Under the pieces are notes generated by a model. That model ran no database searches, was not told the origin of the DNA, and saw only the letters and a list, made by a program, of their open reading frames with translations. A stretch of 64,000 nucleotides of DNA from Fidelibacterota bacterium. Its GTDB lineage: Bacteria > Fidelibacterota > UBA8477 > JABMPR01. The stretch spans positions 1 through 64,000 of the forward strand of contig JAJRSW010000055.1 of the NCBI GenBank assembly GCA_024278595.1, written 5' to 3'. Both the position numbers and the translations under genes were made by a program. Positions within the stretch are counted from its first letter, which is position 1, and every line of letters begins with the position of its first letter. Shown here one piece after another: positions 54,585 to 63,321 of the stretch.

Positions 54585-54845
54585 TGGAACGAAGAAGCTT
54601 GACCCTGAACCAAACATCATGGCCAGCCTGGAGGATCCTTCACGGTGTTCCAGGATGACTATTCATCAGCAATTTTCAGCTCTAGTCTTTCTGAGTGGAA
54701 CGAAGAAGCTTGACCCTGAACCAAACATCATGGCCAGCCTGGAGGATCCTTCACGGTGTTCCAGGCGGACTATTCATCAGCAATTTTCAGCTCTAGTCTT
54801 TCTGAGTGGAACGAAGAAGCTTGACCCTGAACCAAACATCATGGC
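54585..54845. repeat. 111-bp direct tandem repeats (two full copies and a partial third)
   Basis: The word TGGAACGAAGAAGCTTGACC starts at 54585, 54696 and 54807, a period of exactly 111 bp with almost no mismatches. Because 111 is a multiple of three, an open frame runs through it, but it has no protein features. The third copy ends at a matching inverted arm, CTTCGTTCCACTCAG (54860-54874), complementary to CTGAGTGGAACGAAG (54802-54816). So the basic unit is a palindrome-ended dispersed element. Confidence 0.9.
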
Positions 54846-54978
54846 TGACTTAGGGGATCCTTCGTTCCACTCAGGATGACTAAATGTGTATCAGATAGAG
54901 ACTCTGCTTCGCGAATTCCAACACCTCAAATCCAAAGAAATTATTACTTCTCACTTTTTAATTATTACTTTCAAACAA

Positions 54979-55051
54979 GGGGCCGTAGCTCAGTTGGGAG
55001 AGCGCTGCGTTCGCAATGCAGAGGTCAGGAGTTCGATCCTCCTCGGCTCCA
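54979..55051 (+). tRNA. tRNA-Ala (anticodon CGC)
   Basis: Cloverleaf of 73 nt. Acceptor GGGGCCG/CGGCTCC (one G-T pair), D arm with AGCTCAGTTGGGAGAGC, anticodon stem CTGCG/TGCAG around TTCGCAA with CGC at 55012-55014, T loop TTCGATC and discriminator A. CCA is not encoded. It lies 41 bp before the amidase gene on the same strand. Confidence 0.95.
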
Positions 55052-55092
55052 CATTTTATTCTTGAACTCGATAAGCTCACAAAGGAAAACCA

Positions 55093-57111
55093 ATGCGTCC
55101 ATCCTATCGAATCTTTTTAGCTCTGCAACTCATACTGCTGCCCATCTTTGTCCAAGCCGGTGATGGCGAAATCCCCAGGCTTAACCTGCTCCACCCGCAG
55201 CAAAATATGCAATTCTGGGTGGATCGCATCGAAGTAGCCGGTGATATCCCCCAGGGAACCGAGGTCTCCGTAGCTGGAGAGATCGTTGTACCAGATGAAG
55301 ATGGTCGTTTTCGATACATGTTAACTCTGGACCAACCCACTGTCCTCATCCCCATTGTTGAAACCCGGGGTTCTCGGACCTTCCGAGACACCATTCGCGT
55401 GTTTCACCGCAATCCTGATCACCTGCTGTCGGACAGTATCTTTGTTAATAATAACATCCCGGAGATTTTGGCTATCAACTTTGTTTATCCCCAGAGTGGT
55501 GATTTCTACGGTTCTCAAATTGGCCTGAGAGGGCGTACCCATCCTGAGGCAACTCTGCTTATGAATGGTGACACGGTCAAGGTCTACGCCTCCGGCGCCT
55601 ACACGACCCATGTCCAGGTCCAACCGGGCGAGAATTATTATGACTTTAAGGCAAGCCTGGATGGCAATGCTGTTACCGAACGGCTCACCCTCGTCCGGCC
55701 AGTCACAAAAAGCGAGCCTGGCAAGCTGGTCGTCAGCTCAGCCAAGCCGGTTCAGGAACAGTGGCTACTGGCCGGGGAATATTTGCAGGTCGGAATCCGC
55801 GGTCCCAGTTCCCGGAAGGTCTATTTCAAAATTGCGGGCCTGACCACCTGGCAGATTTTGACCGAGCTTAATCCAGGCCATTACACTGGCAGTGTCCATT
55901 TACTTGATATTGATAAGGAAGTGAATACCTGGGTCATATATCGGATGGGTCCCCTATCCAAAAGAATCAAAAGCGCTCCCCTGCGGATCATCACAGATGC
56001 GTTGGGTGGTTTGACCTCACATAGCGATACCCGAGTTTATGACCTGCCAAGTACAGATCAACTGCTATTCCCTTTGGCCGACTCTGTTTCATTACAGATC
56101 ATCGGCTTGGAAAATCGCATGTATCGTATCCGGCTCGGAGATTATCGAACCGCTTATGTACGAGCCAGTCGTGTCAAACTCGATCCTGCCAGCAAACTCA
56201 CTGCTGCACAGCTACTGGGTCCCATGCGTTCTGAGAATCTGGGAGATTGGACCATCTTCCGGATAAATACGGGGAACAAGCGCCTACCTTTTGAGATCAA
56301 AGAAAAGGCCGTACCATCCCGATTGACCCTGAAGGTTTTTGGCGCCAAGCAAGGTTGGGAATGGACCACCTACCCGGAAAATGACGCTACCATCCAGATC
56401 GTTGAACGCAGTCAACCTGAGGATATGATCTGGCAGATGGACTTTTACCCGACCCAAAACTTCTGGGGCTGGTACGGTCGCTATGCAGGCAATTTTTTGG
56501 AGATCGGTATCCGCAAGGCTCCGGAAATCTCGCCAGATTCACTTTTCGCCAATATCAACATCGAGATCGATCCTGGACATGGGGGCTGGGAACGCGGCGC
56601 TCTGGGTCTTACCGGCTACGCAGAAGCGGACGCCAACTTGAGGTACTGCCTCAAGCTGGAAAAAATGCTGCTGGAAGCCGGTGCCACCGTGTATATGACC
56701 CGCCGAGACGACCGCCAGGTAAGCCTGGCCAAGCGGGCTGAGATCGCCCGCCAGGATAGTGTCCATATTTTTGTCATGGCGCACAATAACGCACCTGGCC
56801 TCAGCACAGATCTCCTCACTGCCAAGGGGGCTTCCACCTTCTATACCTGGCCCAGCGCCAAAGTACTCAGCGACATGATCTATCCCCACCTGAGCGAAAT
56901 GGGCATTGACACCTCGGGGAAAGTGGCCCGCTATTACTACTATCTCACCCGCCAAAGTGAATATCTGGTCTATCTCATCGAAGGCGCTTTTATGACCTAC
57001 CCAACCGAGGAGCAGTTTCTGCTTTCAGAAGAGGGTTTGGATAAATTGGCCCGGGCCGCTTTTCTGGGCTTGGAAGATTTCCTGAGAGAACAAACGAACA
57101 CCCAACCCTAG
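55093..57111 (+). CDS. Secreted N-acetylmuramoyl-L-alanine amidase (Amidase_3)
   Basis: A 672-residue exported protein with signal peptide (residues 1-22), about 450 residues of beta-rich N-terminal domains, and a C-terminal zinc amidase. Zinc ligands are suggested by IDPGHGGWERGA (first His), the Glu of YAEADANL, the His of VMAHNNAPG and the C-terminal catalytic Glu of LIEGAFMTYPTEEQFLL. It would cleave the lactyl-L-Ala bond of peptidoglycan, for septum splitting or wall remodelling. The HNNA motif departs from the usual HANA, so alignment is needed for the third ligand. AAAGGA precedes the ATG. A hairpin follows the stop. Confidence 0.87.
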   Translation: MRPSYRIFLALQLILLPIFVQAGDGEIPRLNLLHPQQNMQFWVDRIEVAGDIPQGTEVSVAGEIVVPDEDGRFRYMLTLDQPTVLIPIVETRGSRTFRDTIRVFHRNPDHLLSDSIFVNNNIPEILAINFVYPQSGDFYGSQIGLRGRTHPEATLLMNGDTVKVYASGAYTTHVQVQPGENYYDFKASLDGNAVTERLTLVRPVTKSEPGKLVVSSAKPVQEQWLLAGEYLQVGIRGPSSRKVYFKIAGLTTWQILTELNPGHYTGSVHLLDIDKEVNTWVIYRMGPLSKRIKSAPLRIITDALGGLTSHSDTRVYDLPSTDQLLFPLADSVSLQIIGLENRMYRIRLGDYRTAYVRASRVKLDPASKLTAAQLLGPMRSENLGDWTIFRINTGNKRLPFEIKEKAVPSRLTLKVFGAKQGWEWTTYPENDATIQIVERSQPEDMIWQMDFYPTQNFWGWYGRYAGNFLEIGIRKAPEISPDSLFANINIEIDPGHGGWERGALGLTGYAEADANLRYCLKLEKMLLEAGATVYMTRRDDRQVSLAKRAEIARQDSVHIFVMAHNNAPGLSTDLLTAKGASTFYTWPSAKVLSDMIYPHLSEMGIDTSGKVARYYYYLTRQSEYLVYLIEGAFMTYPTEEQFLLSEEGLDKLARAAFLGLEDFLREQTNTQP

Positions 57112-57133
57112 AAGATCAGTCAGTTAAATTCAT

Positions 57134-57160
57134 AGGCGACGATTTAATTTGTCGCCTTTC
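57134..57160 (+). terminator. Hairpin terminator after the amidase gene
   Basis: A 7-bp perfect stem AGGCGAC/GTCGCCT with a 10-nt loop followed by TTTCT, 23 bp after the stop. Confidence 0.65.
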
Positions 57161-57324
57161 TGCAACACCGTCTGCCGATCCTCGCCATTTTTGTGGTCTT
57201 AAAGTATGCTACTTTTCAGGTTTCGTTCAGGCATCAAATTTCCTAGATTGAAGGCCTGAACAATTCTGGCTTGCAGGCCATATATATTTATTAGTCGGCG
57301 ATTTAAAATGAGGAATCTGAACAC

Positions 57325-58812
57325 ATGTCACTTTTCAAACTGAGCACGAAATCATACAGCGAATTACCGCAGGGGCAAGCCGCCTATATTTTTGGGATCT
57401 TTTCTGACAAAGGATTACCTGCTGAATTTAAGGCAGCCCATCCAAATTTAACTCAGCAGATTGAATTGGCCTTAGAGAATGGAGAATTTAAAGCAAAACT
57501 GAACCAGAGCCTGGTTCTGTATACACCAACATGCAATACTGCCCGGCGCTATATTGCCATTGGTTTGGGTGAATCCGAAAAATACACAGCTGATTTTCTA
57601 CGTCAGGCCGCAGCAACAGCTGCTAAAAAGGTGCTTGACCTTAAACTGACCACCCTGGCCATCGAATTCATGGGTGAATCATATTTGGACACAGATGATG
57701 CCCAGGCACTGGCTGAAGGTCTGATCCTGGGAAGTTATCGCTTTCTTAATTATAAAAAATCTGAAGATGAGTATGCAGGGATCGCATCTGTTGTGACCCT
57801 TAGCAATGCTGATATTGCTGCTGCCATGAATTACGGCATGCACGTATCAGCCGGTGTGGCCCTGGCACGTGACCTGGGAAATCACCCTTCCAATATTGCC
57901 ACCCCTACCTACCTTGCGGATACAGCCGGGGAGATCGCCAAGACCGGAGGCATGAAATTGACGGTCTTCGAGCGTGAAGATTTTGAAAAATTGGGCTTTG
58001 GTGGTATTCAGGGCGTAGCCCAGGGATCGGATGTCCCACCTAAATTTATTATTATGGAATACCGGGGCGGTGGACCCAAAGCCAAGACGCTGGGGCTCGT
58101 TGGAAAAGGGCTCACCTTTGATTCCGGTGGTATTTCCATAAAGCCATCGGCTGGTATGGATGAGATGAAATTTGACATGCTGGGTGGGGCTGCAGTGCTA
58201 GGCATTATGTCTGTCGTTGCGGAGATCAAGCCGAAATTAAATATTATTGCGGTGGTGCCCTCCACCGAAAATATGAATGGCGGGGAGGCTTATAAACCCG
58301 GTGATATCCTGACAGCTTATAATGGCAAGACCATTGAGATTCTAAATACAGATGCCGAGGGTCGCTTGATCCTGGCCGATGGACTGGCCTACATCACCGA
58401 TAAATATGAGCTGGACGGTTTGGTTGATTTTGCTACGCTCACAGGCGCCGTAGTGGTTGCCCTGGGTCACCGTTATAGCGGTATCATGACCAATGACCAG
58501 GAATTTGCTGATGAACTGATCCAGGTAGGTAAAAAGACCCAGGATCGCGTCTGGCAGATGCCGCTGGATGATGAGTATGCTGAAGATATCAAATCCAAGA
58601 TCGCGGATATCAAGAATACCGGTGCTGCCCGTGAAGCGGGCACAATCGCTGCGGCGGCCTTTCTGCGTGAATTTGTCAAGGAAGGAACCGCCTGGTGTCA
58701 TATCGATATTGCTGGTTCCGGCTGGCATAAAAAGGGTCGATCATATTTACCTGCAGGACCGACCGGTGCTGGTGTCCGTTTGATCATGGAGCTGATCCGT
58801 AGCTGGGAGTAG
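57325..58812 (+). CDS. pepA: Leucyl aminopeptidase (M17)
   Basis: A 495-residue two-zinc aminopeptidase. The catalytic domain carries VGKGLTFDSGGISIKPSAGM (residues 259-278, with the metal/catalytic Lys and Asp), MKFDMLGGAAV, and the signature NTDAEGRLILAD (341-352). The N-terminal macro-like domain is present, so the length is complete. It releases N-terminal residues from peptides in the cytoplasm. It lies 5 bp before plsX, but the two have no obvious functional link. Confidence 0.95.
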   Translation: MSLFKLSTKSYSELPQGQAAYIFGIFSDKGLPAEFKAAHPNLTQQIELALENGEFKAKLNQSLVLYTPTCNTARRYIAIGLGESEKYTADFLRQAAATAAKKVLDLKLTTLAIEFMGESYLDTDDAQALAEGLILGSYRFLNYKKSEDEYAGIASVVTLSNADIAAAMNYGMHVSAGVALARDLGNHPSNIATPTYLADTAGEIAKTGGMKLTVFEREDFEKLGFGGIQGVAQGSDVPPKFIIMEYRGGGPKAKTLGLVGKGLTFDSGGISIKPSAGMDEMKFDMLGGAAVLGIMSVVAEIKPKLNIIAVVPSTENMNGGEAYKPGDILTAYNGKTIEILNTDAEGRLILADGLAYITDKYELDGLVDFATLTGAVVVALGHRYSGIMTNDQEFADELIQVGKKTQDRVWQMPLDDEYAEDIKSKIADIKNTGAAREAGTIAAAAFLREFVKEGTAWCHIDIAGSGWHKKGRSYLPAGPTGAGVRLIMELIRSWE

Positions 58813-58817
58813 ACCGT

Positions 58818-59888
58818 ATGAAAACCTATCGTTTAGCCGTTGATGGTATGGGGGGTGATCTTGCCCCGAAAGCGATCGTGGAAGGAGTTTGCCGAGCCTG
58901 TGTGGCCGGTGACCTGCATGTCCTGCTCACAGGTGACCAGGAGATCCTGGAAGCCGAATTAGCGCATTTTCCCAAGGTTAGACAACACATCGAGATCGTC
59001 CATGCATCCCAGGCTATACCCATGGATGCCAAACCCAAGGATATTTTTGATAAGTACCCCGATTCATCCATGATCAAGGCGGCTGAAATTGTAGCTGCTG
59101 GTCAAGCCGATGCCTTGATCTCCGCTGGAAATACCGGTGCCCTGATCCTGGCAAGTGCCCAGACCATCCCGCGGATCAAGGGAGTGCACCGGACCGGCCT
59201 GGCTGCGGTTTACCCCACCCGCAATGAATTGAATCGTAAAGATATTTTCTCATTGATCCTGGATGTTGGTGCCAATATTACAGTCGACCGGGATCACATG
59301 ATCCACTTTGCTCTCATGGGTAATGCCTATGCTCAAAAAGTCACCGGTGTTGATAGGCCTTTGGTCGGTCTCCTGAACATGGGATCCGAAAATAATAAGG
59401 GCGGGCCCAAATATGTAGAGGTCAATCGCATCCTGGAATCACTGCCCCAGATTAATTTTTATGGAAACATTGAGGGCAGCGATCTCATGAAGGGGATCGT
59501 GGATGTTGTTGTAACTGAAGGATTCAAGGGCAATATTGCCGTTAAAACCATGGAAGGCGTTGCCGAAGCCGCCATGGGGCTGGGTAAACTGGCATTCCAG
59601 AAAAAACTGATTTGGAAACTCGGCATGATCATGCTTTCAGGTGGTATCCGTCAGGTTAAAAAGATCAGTGATTATCAGGAATATGGGGGTGCCCCAATAC
59701 TTGGCCTTGAAAAACTGGTTCTGAAATGCCACGGAAGATCGACGCCCAGGGCCATCGACAATGCCATTAAATTGGCAGTGAAGTGTTCTCGAGATGACCT
59801 GGTCGGTAATATGAAGGAAGCCATCAACGCCTTCGAACGTGAATTCACCCGAACTGAATACGACCATATCACTGGTTTTGACACCTGA
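58818..59888 (+). CDS. plsX: Phosphate acyltransferase PlsX
   Basis: A 356-residue enzyme making acyl-phosphate from acyl-ACP, the first step of the PlsX/PlsY phospholipid route. Diagnostic stretches are LAVDGMGGDLAPKAIVEG at the N-terminus, SSMIKAAEIVAAGQADALIS, SAGNTGALILAS, LLNMGSENNKGG and VVTEGFKGNIAVKTMEG. Length is typical. rpmF or fabH, frequent neighbours, are not present here. Confidence 0.95.
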   Translation: MKTYRLAVDGMGGDLAPKAIVEGVCRACVAGDLHVLLTGDQEILEAELAHFPKVRQHIEIVHASQAIPMDAKPKDIFDKYPDSSMIKAAEIVAAGQADALISAGNTGALILASAQTIPRIKGVHRTGLAAVYPTRNELNRKDIFSLILDVGANITVDRDHMIHFALMGNAYAQKVTGVDRPLVGLLNMGSENNKGGPKYVEVNRILESLPQINFYGNIEGSDLMKGIVDVVVTEGFKGNIAVKTMEGVAEAAMGLGKLAFQKKLIWKLGMIMLSGGIRQVKKISDYQEYGGAPILGLEKLVLKCHGRSTPRAIDNAIKLAVKCSRDDLVGNMKEAINAFEREFTRTEYDHITGFDT

Positions 59889-59967
59889 ATAAACTAACCT
59901 GCTATTTGAAATACTCATTGATATCCAAAAGCACAATTTTAACATTGTCTGAAATTGAGTAAGGGAA

Positions 59968-60414
59968 ATGAAAAGCCTGGTCAGGATATCAATATTTACA
60001 CGACCGATCATTTTGCTGGCTTTGCTAAGCCTGCTTCACGCTGGTGGATCAACTGTTGGCGAAGAGGCTGAATTAGTTTCCTATGCACAGGATGTTTATC
60101 GCCAACAGGGGGTTAATATGGCTCGTTCGGCCTTTGAACTGGACGAACAGGATACCTGGGGACGCGTATTCCTGATCAGATTGGTCAGCCGCAGCACAAC
60201 ACTATCCACCGATCTGCTCCAGGCTTTTCTCATCGGGGGTGCAGTCTCTCAACATGCCCGATCACCCATGGATCAGGTGGTTGTCACGGTTGAGGTCGAG
60301 TTCAGCCATCGCCAGGACATGATCCTCAGCGCTGATGGAAAATGTTGTGAAAAATTGTATAATAACAGAATGACTCCTGAAATGTTCACCAAAACATGTC
60401 TCAGGATGAAATAA
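59968..60414 (+). CDS. Secreted hypothetical protein
   Basis: A 148-residue protein with a signal peptide (about residues 1-25, PIILLALLSLLHAGGST). A mature part with VSYAQDVYRQQGVNMARSAF and a CC pair near residue 130 follows. I recognise no family. AAGGGAAATG around the start gives a weak ribosome binding site. It lies between plsX and a DUF350-like gene on the same strand. Confidence 0.55.
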   Translation: MKSLVRISIFTRPIILLALLSLLHAGGSTVGEEAELVSYAQDVYRQQGVNMARSAFELDEQDTWGRVFLIRLVSRSTTLSTDLLQAFLIGGAVSQHARSPMDQVVVTVEVEFSHRQDMILSADGKCCEKLYNNRMTPEMFTKTCLRMK

Positions 60415-60454
60415 ACGGGCTTAATTGACAGGAAATATGAAAAAGGAGAATAGA

Positions 60455-60748
60455 ATGTTCAAAAAAACAATGCTATTTATTGCATCCACAGTGGTCATGG
60501 CATCGTCTGCCTTCGCTGGCAGCCCCTTCGAAGTATCGATCTGGGAACGGTATGCTGAAGGTTTGGGTTGGGCCGTAGTGGCTTCGGTCGGATTTTCGGT
60601 GGGTGTAGCAATCGCACTTAAAGTGTTTGATTGGTTCTCATCTGATATTGACGAATGGGAAGAGATCAAAAAAGGGAACTGGGCAGTTGCGATGATCTTT
60701 GTTGCCATGATCGTCATGATCGGTATCCTGGTCCACAAAGTTATCTAA
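60455..60748 (+). CDS. DUF350 family membrane protein
   Basis: A 97-residue protein from an ATG preceded by AAAGGAG. The frame is open 30 bp further, but the ribosome binding site decides this start. It has a first hydrophobic segment with AFAGSP (possible signal peptide), then two helices, LGWAVVASVGFSVGVAIALK and WAVAMIFVAMIVMIGILVHK, separated by an acidic linker. This fits DUF350/YjfL-type proteins of unknown role. A strong terminator follows. Confidence 0.65.
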   Translation: MFKKTMLFIASTVVMASSAFAGSPFEVSIWERYAEGLGWAVVASVGFSVGVAIALKVFDWFSSDIDEWEEIKKGNWAVAMIFVAMIVMIGILVHKVI

Positions 60749-60766
60749 GAATTTTTTGGTCAAATC

Positions 60767-60795
60767 AAAAGGCGAGGTTTTCCTCGCCTTTTTTT
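60767..60795 (+). terminator. Rho-independent terminator after the DUF350 gene
   Basis: An 11-bp stem AAAAGGCGAGG/CCTCGCCTTTT with a TTTT loop, continuing into T. Confidence 0.92.
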
Positions 60796-60822
60796 ATGGC
60801 CGTAAGATACACCGCTATTGGT

Positions 60823-60915
60823 CATTCTGAGTGCAACGAAGAAGCTTTCCCCAGCGACCTGGTTCGCAAAATGGCTATTATCGTGATTGCTGGGGGGATC
60901 CTTCGCCTAACGATT
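60823..60915. repeat. Single copy of the GAGTGxAACGAAG dispersed element
   Basis: CTGAGTGCAACGAAGAAGCTT begins as in the 111-bp tandem units at 54.6 kb, and the block ends with GGATCCTTCG, as those units do. The middle differs: an internal hairpin is formed by CCCCAGC and GCTGGGG. It lies just after a terminator, between convergent genes. Confidence 0.6.
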
Positions 60916-60964
60916 CCAGGAAGACAAGCAGGTGGCCTTGGTCGAAATATTCACTGATCGGGTC

Positions 60965-62851
60965 TTAATTGAATAATTTCTTGAGCGTATCATGTTCATC
61001 CAGAAGTTCGAGATATTGTTCCTCCAAGAGCTCCTTCTGGACTAGGGCAGTCTGGATCTTGTCAAATCGGCTGACCAGGTCGGGATCGCTGAGAATCTCT
61101 TCTTGCTCCGCAATAGCAACTTCCAGTTCTGCGATCAGAATGGGTATTTTTTTAAACCGATTGGCTTGTTTCTTACGCCCGGCATAATCGCTCCCACGCG
61201 ATTTCAGAATAGGTGGTGGATCCAGAGCACGATCCTTTTTAACCCCTGTTGCCCCTCCCTGAGCTTTGCGCCATAAATAATATTCATAGTTGCCTGGATA
61301 AATCTGGATTTCCCCTTGATCAACCTCGATGATGGTATCCGTAACTGCATTCAAAAAATGACGATCATGCGAGATACAAACCATAGTCCCGCTAAAATTG
61401 CTGATCGCATCCTGCACAACATCTCTGGATAGCATATCCAGATGATTCGTGGGTTCATCCAGGAGTATCAGGTGAGCGGGAGTGGCCAACATTTTGGCCA
61501 AAGCCAAGCGGGAGATCTCTCCCCCACTCAAGACCTTGATCTGCTTTTCAATGGTATCTCCAGAAAATAAAAATGATCCGAGGTAATTTCGGATCTCGGT
61601 GATGGTCCACTGGGGTACTTCAGCAGCGATCAGCTCAAAAATAGTTCGTTCCATGGCTAATGTCTCGAATTGATGTTGAGCGAAATAAGCCCGTTCGACA
61701 CCTGCTCCCCATTTCAGACTTCCTGCAGTCAATGGCTCGACCTGGGCCAGCATTTTCAACAGGGTTGACTTCCCCGCCCCGTTGGGCCCCACCAGACCGA
61801 TCTTCTGTCCCCGTTCCAGATCAAGGTTCAATCCCTTAAAAACTTCCAGACTAGCATAAGATTTTGCTACCTGGTTAAGCTCAGCGATCATCCGCACCGA
61901 TCTACCGGGTTGCGGGATCCTCACAGCGATGCGGTTTTGCTGACCCTCAGGTGGTTTGATCCGGACGAGTTTTTCCAGAGATTTCACCCGACTCTGAACT
62001 TGCGTAGCCTTACTATCCTTATAGCGGAATCGTTCAATAAAGCGTTCTGTATCGGCAATCAGTTTCTGCTGATTCTTGTAGGCAGCCGCCTGCTGCTCGA
62101 TCCGCAACTGTTTTTCTGCTACAAAACGACTATAATTGCCTGTGTAGCTGTGGATGGTCTGGTTATGGATCTCAAATATTTGGTCAATCGTTTTGTCAAG
62201 AAAGGTCCTGTCGTGGCTAATGAGGACCAGGGCGCCGGTCCATTCCTTTAAGAAGTTTTCGAGCCAGATCAGAGATGCGAGATCCAGATGGTTGGTCGGT
62301 TCGTCCAATAGCAGGATATCCGGTGCCTTGAACAATAGTTTAGCCAGCGCCACCCGCATGCGCCAGCCCCCACTGAATTGTTCAAGGGGGATTTTCATTT
62401 GGACCGGACTGAAACCCAAACCGCCCAACACCTTTTTAGCCTTTGATTCAATGGTCCAGCCGTCGAGCCGATCAAATTCTGTCTGTACTCGACCCAAATC
62501 CTCCAACAGCTTCCCATCATCCGGCTGGGCTGCGATCCGGGATGAGAGTTCCTCGATTCTGAGTTCTAAGGCACCTACCTCTGGTATTTCATCCAAAACC
62601 TCATGCAGAATGGTCTTGCTGGAAGTTGAGGTGATCTCCTGTGGTAGATAGCCAATGCTCACCTTACGATCGATCTGGACATGACCCTGGTCGGCACTCT
62701 CTTCTCTGACGATCATCCTGAGCAAGGTGGTCTTGCCTGAACCATTGGCTCCCACCAGACCCGCTCTGGATCCTTTTTTGATCACCAGGTTCAGATCCTG
62801 GAACAAGGTTTTATCCGGGTAGGTCTTGGTAATATTATGAAAATGGATCAT
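60965..62851 (-). CDS. ABC-F family ATPase
   Basis: A 628-residue soluble protein with two ABC ATPase domains in tandem: Walker A GANGSGKTT and GPNGAGKST, signatures QFSGGWRMRVALAK and LSGGEISRLALAK, and Walker B ILLLDEPTNHLDL and LILLDEPTNHLDM. An ABC-F linker (EKQLRIEQQAAAYKNQQKLI) lies between them and a coiled-coil C-terminus ends it. There are no membrane segments. ABC-F proteins act on the ribosome (translation factors such as Uup/EttA or antibiotic resistance). The C-terminal coiled coil points to the Uup/YheS side. No substrate can be read. Confidence 0.93.
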   Translation of the reverse strand: MIHFHNITKTYPDKTLFQDLNLVIKKGSRAGLVGANGSGKTTLLRMIVREESADQGHVQIDRKVSIGYLPQEITSTSSKTILHEVLDEIPEVGALELRIEELSSRIAAQPDDGKLLEDLGRVQTEFDRLDGWTIESKAKKVLGGLGFSPVQMKIPLEQFSGGWRMRVALAKLLFKAPDILLLDEPTNHLDLASLIWLENFLKEWTGALVLISHDRTFLDKTIDQIFEIHNQTIHSYTGNYSRFVAEKQLRIEQQAAAYKNQQKLIADTERFIERFRYKDSKATQVQSRVKSLEKLVRIKPPEGQQNRIAVRIPQPGRSVRMIAELNQVAKSYASLEVFKGLNLDLERGQKIGLVGPNGAGKSTLLKMLAQVEPLTAGSLKWGAGVERAYFAQHQFETLAMERTIFELIAAEVPQWTITEIRNYLGSFLFSGDTIEKQIKVLSGGEISRLALAKMLATPAHLILLDEPTNHLDMLSRDVVQDAISNFSGTMVCISHDRHFLNAVTDTIIEVDQGEIQIYPGNYEYYLWRKAQGGATGVKKDRALDPPPILKSRGSDYAGRKKQANRFKKIPILIAELEVAIAEQEEILSDPDLVSRFDKIQTALVQKELLEEQYLELLDEHDTLKKLFN

Positions 62852-62873
62852 CTGCTTTTCGTTATGTAAAGTC

Positions 62874-62925
62874 AGCAGTAACCAGTAACTAGTGACGGGT
62901 GACCAGTGACAGGTGATGGGTTTCT
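62874..62925. repeat. Short imperfect direct repeats of GTGAC/CAGTGAC type
   Basis: CCAGTAACTAGTGACGGGTG, ACCAGTGACAGGTGATGGGT: the 7-10 bp word ACCAGT(G/A)AC recurs three to four times. Simple low-complexity repeat between the ABC-F gene and yhbY. Confidence 0.55.
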
Positions 62926-63009
62926 ATTTTCAAGTTTCATCTTGCCCGGCATAAATACAGGCATCCAAATGCTTTTTAGTTGCGTAAATCCGCGGCAAAA
63001 TAATGCTAC

Positions 63010-63312
63010 TTACTTCGGTAATTTATACTTCCGCTTTTCAAGCTCTTCATGCTCCCGATATAAAGTGAGTACGTGGCCGATCAGGCTTACAAATTGAGCT
63101 TTTGCACCGTCCAGGATGTCGTCGAGGAAGGCTTCCTTCTCTTCTTTAAAGGCTATGAACTTGACCTTTACCAATTCATGTTGACCTAAAGCGGTATCAA
63201 TGCTCTGGATCGTTTGAGCATTGATGCCTGATTTCCCGATCTGAACTAAAGATCGTAGGGGATGGGCCTGTGATTTTAAATATTTCTTTTGTTTTGATGT
63301 AAGTACTTCCAT
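63010..63312 (-). CDS. yhbY: YhbY-like CRM-domain RNA-binding protein
   Basis: A 100-residue single-domain protein: LTSKQKKYLKSQAHPLRSLV, then QIGKSGINAQTIQSIDTALG (the GxxG-like RNA-binding loop of CRM is seen as GKSG), then ELVKVKF and IGHVLTLYR. CRM/YhbY proteins associate with the large ribosomal subunit. AAGGAGAACTA precedes the ATG. The MFS gene ends 9 bp upstream on the same strand. Confidence 0.9.
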   Translation of the reverse strand: MEVLTSKQKKYLKSQAHPLRSLVQIGKSGINAQTIQSIDTALGQHELVKVKFIAFKEEKEAFLDDILDGAKAQFVSLIGHVLTLYREHEELEKRKYKLPK

Positions 63313-63321
63313 TAGTTCTCC

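Noticed and set aside
54585-54874. CRISPR array
   Set aside because: Units are 111 bp of continuous direct repeat without unique spacers, and no cas gene is present.
54562-54879. Open frame of 105 codons upstream of tRNA-Ala
   Set aside because: It is produced by the 111-bp tandem repeat (a multiple of three). It repeats itself and has no protein features or ribosome binding site.
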